Below the pieces are notes generated by a model that made no database searches, had not been told where the DNA came from, and saw nothing but the letters and a program-made list of their open reading frames with translations. A DNA stretch of 64,000 nucleotides from Colius striatus (lineage: Eukaryota > Chordata > Aves > Coliiformes > Coliidae): positions 8,382,867 to 8,446,866 of the forward strand of contig NC_084760.1 in assembly GCF_028858725.1 (NCBI RefSeq), in the 5' to 3' direction. A program made the translations under genes and the position numbers. Below are positions 39,088-49,524 of the stretch, one piece after another (within the stretch, counting starts at the first letter, position 1; each line of letters starts with the position of its first letter).

Positions 39088-39102
39088 TGACTCAGGCGTC
39101 AG
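39088..39102 (+). promoter_or_regulatory. AP-1/MARE-like motif, copy 1 of a duplicated 15-mer
   Basis: TGACTCAGGCGTCAG occurs here and again at 40,191. It joins a consensus AP-1 heptamer TGACTCA to an inverted TGAC half-site (GTCA). Both copies are followed by TGATGC five or six bases later. Function is unproven; the motif is in the 3'UTR. Confidence 0.4.
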
Positions 39103-40190
39103 AGTTTGATGCTGCAGTATAAAACTATTATTTTATATATTGTACAAGTAATTTATTAAATGTCTTTCTAAGGGTATATGCTGCTTTTAAGATGCACTAT
39201 ATTTTTGGATCTAATCCTTATATTGTTTTGGGGTTGTTTTGGTTGTTTTTTTCCCCCGAGGAAGTAAAATGTGCTGCAAAGGCAAGCCACAGTGATTAGT
39301 ATGCTAGCTGCTACTTCTCTTTAAAAAGGAGAGTGGGAACTAGATATGTAACTTTGCTAAATGGATTAACTGCTGCCAGAGAAATGATGAATGCTGATAA
39401 GTGTGTTCGTTCATCTGGAGCCCAACGTTTTGTGGAGTCTGTATCCTAGAGAGCGCTTCAATAGAACCTGAAAACCGCCTAGGTAGAGAGTTAGTTTTTG
39501 TAACGTGTGACTTCATGATTGCCTAATCAATGAGACGAGTCTGCATGCTGGAATCACTGTAACCCTGTACTCAAATGAAATCTGACCCAGCAGGAGAAAG
39601 CACGGTGAAGCGTTGCACTTCCAGAGTCGACAACACATCCTCGCTTGTGTCTTGCAGCCCACTGCTGTGGAGGCGAAGAGCGAGAAGGGGAGCTGGGAGG
39701 GGAGGAGGGTGTTTGCAGAGTAGGAGACTGGTAGTGAATTTTGCCATGAGGCAAAGGGATCCTTTGCCAGGCTTCCACAGGCTCGCATTTTGCTCCGCTT
39801 CACGTCCTCTCGCGACGAGGAGCGCTGCTTCCACCCTATTTTAGGGCTGCCTAGAGAAGGTTGAGCTCGGTGTGAGCAGCAGAGCTGATGGCCCTGCGTG
39901 AAAGAGGGGATCTGCCGAGTATGGAGTGGTTTATTTTTATCAGAAGCGAGGCGAAACTAAAACTATTAACATAAAGAACTTATGCTCTCTTTCCTGCTAG
40001 AAGTTTTCACAACAGATTTTGACTTCGTTTCAGTTTTGCCTCTGCCAAACACAGTCCAAGTTAATTTTACATCCGTGTAGCTAATACGGATGGATGTATA
40101 CATCTACCATTCTAGTCAGAGTGTGTGTTTGTGTATTTCCCTGTTTATAATACATATCTGTATATTTATAATACTCCCCGGAGTATTTCG

Positions 40191-40205
40191 TGACTCAGGC
40201 GTCAG
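40191..40205 (+). promoter_or_regulatory. AP-1/MARE-like motif, copy 2 of a duplicated 15-mer
   Basis: Exact second copy of TGACTCAGGCGTCAG, with a diverged ~20-bp similar downstream flank (TGATGCCGTAGAATA against TGATGCTGCAGTATA at copy 1). A 6-bp hairpin, ATACTC CCCG GAGTAT at about 40,171-40,186, lies just upstream of this copy only. Confidence 0.4.
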
Positions 40206-40840
40206 GTCTGATGCCGTAGAATACAATATATGTGTATATGCATATGTTCAAATACTGTGTGTATATTTAAAAGATCTATTGTTGGTGGTCTGTAGAATAA
40301 CTATTCCCTTTACTCTCAAAATCTGAATGGCATTACTTGCAGAGACTCAAGTGTACAGTGTTTTCCTACACTCCACCGGGAGAGGTATTATTTATATCGA
40401 AGTCAAACATGGATGTGCATTTTAAGGTATTACGCAGAGAACGTTGCCATTTTTGCAAAGAACATCACTTTTGAGCAGGAAGGAAGGCTAAAAATACCCT
40501 TTTTTTCTAAGGTCTTTGCCCCAGCCAGATAACTGCTAAAAAGCCAGTCAGGCAACTCCAGTTCCTGTATGAACTTTAGTGACTGTGTGGGCAGAGCCCT
40601 TTCCGTTGGTGAAAGTCACGGCGTGGTTCGTGCCGTGCCACCCTCATCCCTTTTGGCTAATTAAGGGCACTCAGAAAGAAACGAGCATCCTAAAATAGAA
40701 ATGGCAACTGTCAGCATTTGATTTCATTGATTGCTTACAAGCAGAGCCAATCCCAGGCCACCAACCCAAACAACCCCTACGTGGTGGAGGGAGGGGAGCC
40801 GGGCCTGGCTGGGCCTGTGCCGCGGCCTCTGGGCCTGAGG

Positions 40841-41060
40841 CATTACCCAGTGTGGCTGCCGTGTTACCCTGTGGTTTCAGCCCTTTTCTCCCGGGTCCAT
40901 TACCCAGTGTGGCTGCCGTGTTACCCCGTGGTTTCAGCCCTTTTCTCCCGGGTCCATTACCCAGTGTGGCTGCCGTGTTACCCCGTGGTTTCAGCCCTGC
41001 TCTCACTGGGCCATTACCCAATGTGGCTGTCATGTTACCCCATAGTTTCAGCCCTGAGCC
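40841..41060. repeat. 57-bp tandem repeat, about 3.9 copies, in BACH2 3'UTR
   Basis: Copies begin with CATTACCCA at 40,841, 40,898, 40,955 and 41,012. The first three are nearly identical (CATTACCCAGTGTGGCTGCC, then GTGTTACCCCGTGGTTTCAG). The fourth is diverged and truncated. Because 57 is divisible by three, it produces repetitive open frames on both strands, which I do not consider coding. Confidence 0.95.
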
Positions 41061-41556
41061 AACGCAGCCGTCCTGGCTCCCTCAGAGCGGCAGGAGCGAT
41101 ACTAAACACTCTGGTGAGTTCCCACGCCTGGCTGTTTACTCGGTAGTTCAGAGCATCGCCTTTGATTTCGAGGGCAGGGATGCCCTAAGAGTTTGTTCCA
41201 GAACCAGTTGGTTACAAGTGCACCTCTTTATATATGCCTTACAAACTTCAGAGGCCATATTCAAAACAGGGTTTTATCAGTGTATGCAAGGGGGTGCAAC
41301 CCCTCTTCTCTTCCTCCCCAGGTCAAACAGTATGGACAGTTTTCACACATATCTACCTGTATAACCCTCTGTACCTCTCATAACTGGTCAATGACTGTAA
41401 CAGGTTACATCAGGTGTTTTTTCTACATACTTTTTACACAAATTCTATGCGATTAATGTAACTTAATTCAATGCATCATTTTATTGTACTAGTTCTTAAG
41501 CTTGTCTTTTATTTTTTTTCTAGGTGACTGTGGTTTCTTGTGATTTTTATTGTATA

Positions 41557-41562
41557 AATAAA
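41557..41562 (+). terminator. BACH2: Polyadenylation signal AATAAA, proximal of two
   Basis: AATAAA lies inside TATAAATAAATGAGG, followed about 25-45 bp later by TG-rich sequence (GGTGGCTGTTGATG). It is one of two credible signals at the end of the repeat-free 3'UTR. Confidence 0.6.
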
Positions 41563-41789
41563 TGAGGTGGCTGTTGATGCTTACTCTCTGTTACTAAGAA
41601 TTTTTACCTTTTTGGAAGAAAGCATTGCTATGAACTAATGAATTTAAAACGTCATTTACTCATTGTAAATACAGTATTGTGCAAAAACGAGAAAAAGAAG
41701 AAAAAAAAAAGAAACCCACCCGACCCTTTTCATTCATTTGAATTGCTAGTGTTAACTGAATTTTGTCTAGACACCATTTCTGTTGATGA

Positions 41790-41795
41790 AATAAA
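41790..41795 (+). terminator. BACH2: Polyadenylation signal AATAAA, distal of two
   Basis: The AATAAA in GATGAAATAAAGACATATC is followed by ATGATGTATTGTAAA, a typical TG-rich downstream context. Cleavage would fall near 41,810-41,820. I use it as the end of the BACH2 gene. Confidence 0.6.
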
Positions 41796-44721
41796 GACAT
41801 ATCATGATGTATTGTAAACCGGCTCCTTTTGACTCTGAAATGGATGTTAACATGTGGGTGAGCTTCGGGAGGGTAGGGTGGATGTGGCTGATGCTGCTCG
41901 GCAAAGTTTGGGCTGTGGTGAAGAGCTTTCCACTCGCAGGGTCCCATGTCTAATTCAGTAGTCATCTTTGATCCAGGGATCCAGTTCTCTTTGATCTGCT
42001 GCAGGAATGGCCGAGGGTATTTCGTTGTGAAGATGAAATAAGCTGTTTGGGGAGATGAAATAGGCTGTATCTATACCCATTCCCTTAGTGCTTGACTTCA
42101 GGTAATTCTGCTAGGTTTTTGGCTTAGTCTTTAAAGTGTCAGTGTACATATTGGGAAGCAAGAGGAGAGTCTGGGCTTCGTTTCCCCTTTACAGAAAACC
42201 TGAGAGGAATCAAGAGACGTTTTTGTAGAAACAAAATATTGCCCAGAATCTCTGTGTAACCCAAATACAAAACATTCCTTTCTGAGGGAGGAACTCGTGC
42301 CACAGACTGTTAGCATCACGTACACTGCAGAACACCCAGAGAGGAAAGAAATCCTACCAGGCTGTTCCCACAAGCAGGGGCCATTTGCTCTCTGGGACTC
42401 CCAAACAGCCTCCTCTGTCCTTGGGTTGCGTGCAACCTGAGAGCCTGCCTGACAGCTTCTCAGGAGGGGAGAGACCTGGCAAGCGGGGAGTGGCACGACC
42501 ACTTGTCCTACCCTGCTCCACACACTTGCTGGGCTGCTGCTGTGGGCAGCAGGGAGGAGGGCGAGCTGCTGGAAAGAGGAAATTCTAGATGGTATGGCCT
42601 GGAATACCCTCCTTAAGGATGCAAACTGCATCTTCCTCCATCTGCAGGAGTGAAAGTTGCCTGTGATTTTTTCAGTCTTAAAGTTCTCACGAAAGAAAAT
42701 CAGGCGTGTTGGTTTCCAGAGTTCACCAGTTTTCTGAATCTTCCTGTTGAGCATAAATGAAGAAAGCTTCCCACCCCCTCAAATCTGTCACAAGAAGCTG
42801 CATCCGTCGCATCTACACAGAGCCTGGCAGTAGAAGATGTACTTCAGCAAAGCTGTTTCTCCATCCCTGATCAGTTGTTGCTGGCACTTAATGGCCACCA
42901 TCTTAAGTGTTTCCTTTTGGGGTGTTTTTCTTGCTTTAAAATACTAAACCCGATGCACAGGCAAACTGTCAACGAGTTTGCAGTGAGGCAGAGCGGATCA
43001 TGTGCGTTAGAACAAAACCACTGTTATCTCAAGCAACCTTTGTGCTTGACTCTTTTTTTTCTTTCCTGCTGTCCTGCTTTCTGCTAGCTCTGCCTTGGAG
43101 TTGTCCAGTCCTAGAGGACTTTTGTGCTTAGGGAAACTGGCACAGCAAACGAGCTCGTTCTAAGCATCACCTGCTGTTGAGGTGATAGCAAATGATAAGC
43201 TTGACAAACAGAAGCAGCCAAAAGCATGTGGCCAGGAACCAGGGTCAGCGACAGTCAGGGAAAGGTACTTTATTTTCCAGATACACAAGTGGAAGGACTG
43301 CTTTCTTGGGCTGCATACAACCCAAAAATCCCTAGGCTGCCCTAGCAAACTGAAAATGAGCACTTTTTGCCTTTGCTTGTCCTTCAGTTCCTCTGCGGGA
43401 ACTAATGAGACAGCAGAGGGAATAAGATTTTCATGACCTTGAGGTGATACCTTGCATATCTTCCTGAACAGCAAGCCTAGGAAAAGCACAGATGTTTTGC
43501 ACTTAAAATGAACCACCTGATTTTACTTTGGTTCCAATTTTGAAGCCACAAGTATTAGCTCCAAGGAGGCTGCATTAGCATGGGAAGTCTCTGTCGAAGC
43601 TCGAGGACTGCATTAGCACAGGCAGATGAGCAGCAGCATATTCTTCAGCTGTTGCTTTTCATTTTATCTTGAATTCCGTGTCTTTTCAGATTCCTTGAGT
43701 GTTTCAAGTGTTTCTCCCATCTTTTATTCATCAGTAGCTGAATCTTGGGTAGACAGAGGCCACGTAGCCTTCCAGGTTACTTTCAAATCAAACTAACCCT
43801 TTCTTGTAGGTGCCTTGGGTCTTCTGCTACCTTGAAGGTCTATGGATCAGGCTGCTCTCTGATATGAACACTACTAGCATGCACAACAAGTTACACATCC
43901 CAAAGTGTTCTCCCAAAGACACAAAGCTGTTTCTGCAGTGGCAGCACACACTGACCAGATCCGGCGCAATCTACGTGAGAGAAATCTTGACTCGTGGAGA
44001 GAGCTACCCATTAACACCTAAATTCATAACACAGTTTAAGAAAGCATTATAGCAGTGGGAGAGGGGAACCTAACAACACATAATGGGCTTTTTATCTCTC
44101 TGCTGAAGGCAGTTTGTGCTCAATCCCTTAGTTTATTTCTTCTCCTCAGAATGTCATTACTTTTTCATGATAGATGATAGTTCTAGGAGCATGCTCTGAA
44201 AGATAACAAAAGAAAGCATGGAGCTGAGTTGGCTTAAAGGAGAAACAGAAATGTTATCACAGTAAATAACCTGAACACATACATCATTGGGAAGGTGGAA
44301 ATCTGCTGTTTAGCTGACAACATACTTACTTGTAGGGCTTTGTTCAATGCTTAAGGGGAGACAGAGAAGACCCTGCTTTTAATCCATTAATCCCTGAAAT
44401 AACTTGCTTAAAAACAGTGGGCCCATCCTCACACATTAAGGGGCTTTGTGTGTTTTGGATTGTCTTAAAAACATACAAGGCAGGACTCAATTCAATGAGT
44501 TCCACTTTGTACAGTCCAGCTTATGTGCTTGCTGCTGCATCCTCAGAGGGGTTCATGAGTTGTCAACGTTTACTGACCCCCATAGTTCATCTGTGTTGTT
44601 TCAACTGGTGAATGGTCACCTCTAGGTGACTGAGTAACTATTGCAGGGCAATTTGTACACTGTCATCTCCTGAGTGCCCTGGGGCAGAATAAAATACAAC
44701 TACTGTGGAATTTGACTTTTT

Positions 44722-44913
44722 TCACAGAATCACAGAATGGTGTGGGTTGGAAGGGACCTTTAGAGATCATCCAGTCCAACCCCCCTGCCAAAGCAGGCTC
44801 ACCTAGATCAGGTCACACAGTAATGTGTCCAGACGGGTCTTGAAGACCTTCAAGGAAGGAGCCTCCACACCCTCCCTGGGCAGCCTGTGCCAGGGCTCCC
44901 TCATTCTCATAGT
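44722..44913 (-). mobile_element. CR1 LINE 3' end, left arm of an inverted pair
   Basis: Runs from TTCACAGAATCACAGAATGG through CAGCCTGTGCCAGGGCTCCC to about 44,913. With the sense copy at 45,011 it forms an inverted repeat with arms of about 180 bp around a spacer of about 97 bp. Confidence 0.95.
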
Positions 44914-45010
44914 AAAACAAAAGAAAAACAGGCATTTGCATAGCAAAACTGTACAGAACCAGCAGCAGTTACAAGCAGGTGTAAATGTGAGTACCTTGAG
45001 AGTAACGGAG

Positions 45011-45189
45011 CAGTGGAACAGGCTGCCCAGGGAGGGTGTGGAGACTCCTTCCTTGGAGGTCTTCAAGACCCACCTGGACATGTTCCTATGTGACCTGATC
45101 TAGGTGAACCTGCTTCTGCAGGGGGGTTGGACTAGATGATCTCTAAAGGTCCCTTCCAACCCCTACCATTCTATGATTCTATGATTCTC
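45011..45189 (+). mobile_element. CR1 LINE 3' end, right arm of an inverted pair
   Basis: Runs from CAGTGGAACAGGCTGCCCAG to the perfect tail CCATTCTATGATTCTATGAT. It is nearly intact and complementary to the copy at 44,722-44,913. Confidence 0.95.
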
Positions 45190-46509
45190 AAACACTCTAG
45201 AGGAACATGAGGTTTTACCTGTAGATTTTCCTGGTGGAGCTCAGCAATGTAACTCCCTCCTCTGCAGTGATCAGGTTTGTTATTTTAGTGTACATTCCCT
45301 CTTATCAAACTGTTCCCAGCCCCAGGAGTGAGAGTGGGTGAACAGCTAGTTAAATGAGTGGATATTTATTCCTCAAGTGTTGTTGATAGGGTGAGTAAAC
45401 ATGCCTATCCAGGAGAAGACTGCAAGCATTCAGGCTGAATAACAGCTCTCTCTTTTGGATCCTGCTCGCTGTGGAGTATTTTCCCACTGGGTAAAAGGCT
45501 CAAAGCTGAATGGAGAATTGAGAAGTAGAAAAGGAATTGAATGGCACTGAGGACCGGAGAAGCAATGCAGTGAGGGATGCTGGACCCAGCAAGTCATAAT
45601 ACTTCCCCAGCTTTGGCAGAGCCAAGAGTTCAGCCCCAGAGACTTTATTTTCTGCAAATGAATAAAATCAGCAGCCCTATCTCAGTCTGATTCTGTGAGC
45701 TGAGAGTATCAGCTTCACCAGCTGCTTCATTATCAGCTTTTTTTAACTGACCATGAGGATAGGGATCTTGCTTCCTTTGTAACTAAAAATACAGACTTGA
45801 AGGAAAGACACTCTGGAAAGACTCTCTGAAGAAGGTGAGCTAGAGAGTAAGGAAAGGATATGAGGAGTTTATCTTGACCCAGTGAAGGAACAGGACCATT
45901 AAATAACATCAGTTCTCCCCATCTTCTTGGTATATCTTTGTGTACTCTAACAAGATGACTAGCACAGTAGTTCTCTCAATGCAAGTTCAGCTCTAGGTGC
46001 AAATTTGATAGATGCAACCTGAAAGATGGTGCCTTTGTGAGAAGAGCTGCATCCAAACTCACGGGTTTTAGCACATACTTCAGGATAGTTTAGAAAGCTA
46101 TTATCTGTAGGCCAAAAAGAACCGTGCTGGATATGTTCAGGGAGCAAGCAACTGCAGTCCTCTGCTTTGGAGAGGTGGGGAGAGACAGCTAGCAAAGGAG
46201 AGCGAATGCAGCTAGCAATGAAATACCACACAGCCTCCAGACTTTGCAGAAATGTTTGCCTTCAGCTTGCCGAACTGTGATGACACCAGGACCCTCTGAA
46301 GATGCAACGCCAGGCTGTGGCCGTGCAAAGCTGAACTTTCTGCAGTTGTTCTTTGGTTTGTGGAAAATGATTGAGGAAGAACATTGCTTCATTCTCACAA
46401 AGGGTGACTTATTTTGGAAGTAAAGCACTCCTCTTCTCTGATTGTTTAGTTGGAGTGCTCAGGCCTCTCATTCTCATCCCCCCAGAGATAAAAAGAGAGT
46501 TATTTGATG

Positions 46510-46836
46510 GCTCTGCTGAAGAGCACCTCTGCAGAGAGAGACCTAGGAGTATTGGTTGGTATCAAACTAACCATGACCCAGCAATGTGGCCAATGGCACC
46601 CTGGGCTGCATCAAGAGTGTGGCCAGCAGGTCGTGGTTCTGCTCCCCCTCTACTCTGCCCTGGTGAGGCCTCATCTGGAGTCCTGTGTCCAGTTCTGGGC
46701 TCCCCAGCTCAAGAGGGACAGGGAAGTGCTGGAGAGAGTCCAGCACAGGGCCACCAAGATGATCAGGGGACTGGAGCATCTTCCTGACAAGGAAAGGCTG
46801 CAGGAACTGGGGCTGTTTAGTCTGGAGGAGACAGAC
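46510..46836 (+). mobile_element. CR1 LINE internal fragment (3' region, no tail)
   Basis: Phrases CTCTGCAGAGAGAGACCTAG, TGGTGAGGCCTCATCTGGAG and ATGATCAGGGGACTGGAGCA are identical to parts of the longer copy at 33,613-34,670. It stops at GGGGCTGTTTAGTCTGGAGG without a 3' tail, so it was cut by later deletion. Confidence 0.93.
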
Positions 46837-47768
46837 CGGTTTTAATGCCCATCTGCAACATTTCTATGGTGCACCAGCATATCTGTGTCTTGAAAGTGGC
46901 ATTTATAAAACACCCTGAGGTGCATTTGCCAAACTTGTCTCAGCTGTATATAGAAGCACTTTTACATTAAAACATCACCTGCTGTAAACAGGAAACAACA
47001 GGTGGGACACCTTCACTAGTCCCATTTGAGCATGGCCGTGCCCAAAGGCAGCAGGCTGGAAGAGTGTTACTTACAAAAGCAATGATGACATTGCCTTGCA
47101 AGCTGTGTTTCTCTGCAAGGCCTCCCCTGGAAGACAGTGTCATTGTCAGCAAACACTAGAAGCTGCCAGGCGACCCCTGTGAGTTCTCAGCAGGAGGCTA
47201 CTGAGATTCCCTCTTGCTTGAATAAGGTTCTGCACTCCGAGTTTGTAAAGGGGCTTTTCATCTGAGTATCAAAACCCAGCTGAGTGACAGATTGGACTCA
47301 GGGCCTCTCCATGTATTAGAAACATGGAAAGGGAAGGTGGTTAAATTGCATCCAGGTGGCAGTTTAACACAGCTTGTGCTGACTGTATGCTGTAGGGACT
47401 GTAGCTGCATGAAACCTGGAAGCCACTAACAGGGTTTTTATGGGCGATATGTAAAGGTGCCTTCTGCTTCCTACTGCAAAAGATGTGAAGTTGTTTGGTT
47501 GGGGGTTGTTTCCTTTGTTTTGTATTTAGGGAAAGTATTTCTTTTTAGGAAGAGTGGGAAAAGAATTTATCAGAATCTTTATCTCCTGTGAAGTAATCTT
47601 CTGTTTATCACACGCCCTGTGAAAAGGTATTTAAGGGCTTACTCCTGCAAGCATTTTTAAAGGAGTCCTTTTGCTCTCAGAAGACAAATCCTGTGATCTG
47701 GGGAAAGGAGAATTCACATTACTTTAAACAATCCCTTGTTGGTGCTTGAATGAAGGCACTGTGTCTTA

Positions 47769-49508
47769 TCAACAAGGACTGTAAACAAGTTTAGAGCTGT
47801 GGCCACAGAACAGAAACAGCTGCTGAAAATGCAATTCTGTAGCTGCTGGCTCTGGCATTGCAATTATTGAGTGTTCCATATGTAGATCTTTTGATTTATT
47901 CATTGAGCAATTATTCAACTCGGTTACTGCCTCTGGGGGAAAGCCCCTGAAAGCAGAGGGAGGCTGAGCCATTGAGCTCAACACACTTGAGACTATTCTT
48001 TCTGAGAGAGTTGTGCGGGCTGGAGCTGAGCGGGCTTCCCCTGGGACAGGCGGTGATGGTTCTGCAGTGACTCGGAGATCCAGGGGACCGACAGTGCGGG
48101 AGCTGAGCTCGACCCGAGAGGGTCCAGGCTGTGCCGGCAGCCTTGCCGAGGCCTCCCTGCCCCCGCCTCGCCCCCTCCTCCCCGGCCGCGCCCCCAGCCG
48201 CCCCCGCCCCGAGGCCCTACTTGCCATGGACACGCGGCGTCCGGCGGCGGCTGCGGGCGGCGGGCTGCCGGGCGAGCTGCCGGGCGGGCTGCCCTCCTCC
48301 CGCCGCGCCCCCTCCGTGCCGGGGCCGGGGCCGCAGGAGGCGGCGCCGCTCTCGCTGTCGCTGTCGCTGCCCGCGCGGCTGCCGGGGACGCGGGAGAGGC
48401 CGCTGGAGCGGCGGGTGCCCGGGCCGTGGCCGCTGTCGGCCGAGCCGCCGCGTTCCGCGCTGCCCGGGCTGTGCGTGCGGCCCGGCCCCGCCGCCGCCGC
48501 CCCCGCGGGCCGCCCGCCCGCCGGCCGCGCCGCCTCGTCGCTGCTGGAGGAGCGCGGCGGCTGCTGTCCGCGGTGCTGCGGGGCGGCGGCGCGGGGCCGG
48601 GGCCGGGGCCGGGGCCCGCACGGCGCGGCGGCGCGGGGCTCTCCTCCGCGGGGCGGGCGGCCCGGGGGCGGCGGCCAGGCCTCGGTGGCCGCGCCGGCCG
48701 GCGGCAGCACGGAGCTCTTGGTGCAGTTGTAGAGGCTCGTCTCTTCCTCGGCGGGGCCCGCCGGCCGCCACGGCAGCCCGGAGAGGCTCTTCTGGATCTT
48801 CCTGAGGCCCAGGTGGGCGATTTCTAGGATGCTGAGGAAGAGGGAGACCGCGGCGATGCTGTTCATGAAAACCATAAAGATGGTCTTCTCTGTGGGTCGG
48901 GACACAAAACAATCCACCGTGTTAGGGCAAGGGGGCCGCGTGCATTTGTAAAGGGGGGACATGTGAAAGCCGTACAAGAGATACTGACCTATCATAAAGC
49001 CCACTTCGACCACAGACCGGGTCAGGATATGTAGGATGTAGGTGCGCAGCAGGGACCCTCTCAGGGGTGCCTTGTTCACTTTCTTCTGCTCCTCCAGCTG
49101 ACGCAGTTCCCTCTCCACCCTCCTGTGCTCCTCAGGCACGGGCTCCGGGTCTTCCAGCTGAGCCCGCAGGTAGGCTTTCCTCTTCTGCCTCTCCTTCTCC
49201 AGAGCCCTTAATCTGTAGAGAGCGTGGCCCATGTAAACCAGCGACGGAGAAGAGACAAACACGATCTGCAGTACCCAGTATCTGATCAAAGAGATGGGGA
49301 AGGCTTTGTCGTAACAGATGTTGCTGCAGCCGGGTTGCTCCGTGTTGCAGATGAACTCGGACTGCTCATCGTCCCAGACATCTTCGGCAGCCACTCCCAG
49401 CACCAGCATGCGGAATATGAACAGGATGGTGAGCCAGATTTTGCCAACTATGGTGGAGTGGATGTGCACTTCTTCAAGGATGCTGCCCAACAGGTTCCAG
49501 TCCCCCAT
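47769..49508 (-). CDS. GJA10: GJA10 connexin (connexin-62/57 type), 579 aa
   Basis: This gap-junction subunit forms hexameric plasma-membrane hemichannels; in mammals it is a main connexin of retinal horizontal cells. I chose the ATG at 49,508 because connexins start [20 protein letters not shown]; the 48-codon upstream extension of the frame is intronic. Four membrane segments lie near residues 20-42, 76-97, 154-178 and 207-230. Extracellular loop 1 has Cys54-X6-Cys61-X3-Cys65. Loop 2 has Cys189-X4-Cys194-X5-Cys200, followed by the [11 protein letters not shown] signature. The intracellular loop (about 100-150) is rich in E, K and R, as in GJA9/GJA10. The tail (about 235-579) is a long low-complexity R/A/P/G/S stretch encoded by CpG-rich DNA; human GJA10 is about 540 aa. 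The last ~45 codons switch to AT-rich sequence, so the exact C-terminus could differ if a splice site is used there. Convergent with BACH2. Confidence 0.93.
   Translation of the reverse strand: MGDWNLLGSILEEVHIHSTIVGKIWLTILFIFRMLVLGVAAEDVWDDEQSEFICNTEQPGCSNICYDKAFPISLIRYWVLQIVFVSSPSLVYMGHALYRLRALEKERQKRKAYLRAQLEDPEPVPEEHRRVERELRQLEEQKKVNKAPLRGSLLRTYILHILTRSVVEVGFMIGQYLLYGFHMSPLYKCTRPPCPNTVDCFVSRPTEKTIFMVFMNSIAAVSLFLSILEIAHLGLRKIQKSLSGLPWRPAGPAEEETSLYNCTKSSVLPPAGAATEAWPPPPGRPPRGGEPRAAAPCGPRPRPRPRAAAPQHRGQQPPRSSSSDEAARPAGGRPAGAAAAGPGRTHSPGSAERGGSADSGHGPGTRRSSGLSRVPGSRAGSDSDSESGAASCGPGPGTEGARREEGSPPGSSPGSPPPAAAAGRRVSMASRASGRGRLGARPGRRGRGGGREASARLPAQPGPSRVELSSRTVGPLDLRVTAEPSPPVPGEARSAPARTTLSERIVSSVLSSMAQPPSAFRGFPPEAVTELNNCSMNKSKDLHMEHSIIAMPEPAATELHFQQLFLFCGHSSKLVYSPC
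48100..48810. other. CpG-rich block in the GJA10 tail-coding region
   Basis: Very high G+C with dense CG dinucleotides extends over about 700 bp, sharply different from the AT-rich flanks. It spans the region encoding the cytoplasmic tail and opens spurious ORFs of 130-240 codons on both strands. It lies in the 3' half of the gene rather than at a promoter. Confidence 0.9.
48593..48616. repeat. (GGGGCC)4 hexanucleotide repeat
   Basis: Four perfect GGGGCC units lie on the + strand, antisense to GJA10. On the coding strand they read GGCCCC and encode alternating Pro-Arg in the connexin tail ([12 protein letters not shown]). Confidence 0.96.
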
Positions 49509-49524
49509 GGTCACAAGTTCATGT
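49509..49524 (-). other. GJA10: GJA10 5'UTR end and probable splice acceptor
   Basis: On the minus strand a pyrimidine-rich stretch (TCTTTCTTCTTTTCTTTTAA) leads to CTGAG at 49,525, followed by 16 bases and the ATG in a good context (GTGACCATGG). Connexin genes commonly have an intron just upstream of the coding exon, so the 5'UTR exon should lie at higher coordinates. I could not locate it. Confidence 0.6.

Larger units (their letters stand above)
35203..41815 (+). other. BACH2: BACH2 3' untranslated region
   Basis: The sequence after the stop runs about 6.6 kb without any recognisable transposon, unlike every flanking region, and ends near two AATAAA signals. Mammalian BACH2 transcripts also have a 3'UTR of several kilobases. 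Within it are AT-rich tracts (35,605-35,640), a TTA microsatellite (36,921-36,963), a G-rich block (37,850-37,898), C/A runs (38,519-38,552), an A-rich purine tract (38,917-39,030), two copies of TGACTCAGGCGTCAG and a 57-bp tandem repeat. Short ORFs in it (up to 170 codons) are not conserved-looking; the longest are created by the 57-bp repeat, whose length is a multiple of three. Confidence 0.85.
41816..47768. other. Intergenic region between convergent BACH2 and GJA10
   Basis: Both genes end into this 6-kb stretch. It contains CR1 fragments (44,722-44,913, 45,011-45,189, 46,510-46,836) and otherwise apparently unique sequence. The GJA10 3'UTR must occupy its right-hand part on the minus strand, but I cannot pick a poly(A) site: minus-strand AATAAA occurs at 45,644-45,649 and 45,365-45,370, both some 2 kb below the stop. 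A 207-codon minus ORF at 42,131-42,754 has no recognisable domain. Confidence 0.8.

Noticed and set aside
40671-41364. Repetitive ORFs of 120-170 codons in the BACH2 3'UTR
   Set aside because: Produced by the 57-bp tandem repeat, whose length is divisible by three; they lie downstream of the BACH2 stop in the UTR.
48013-48912. Large ORFs (130-239 codons) in other frames over the GJA10 tail
   Set aside because: They are shadows created by CpG-rich sequence with few stops. The minus-strand frame continuous with the connexin core is the real one.
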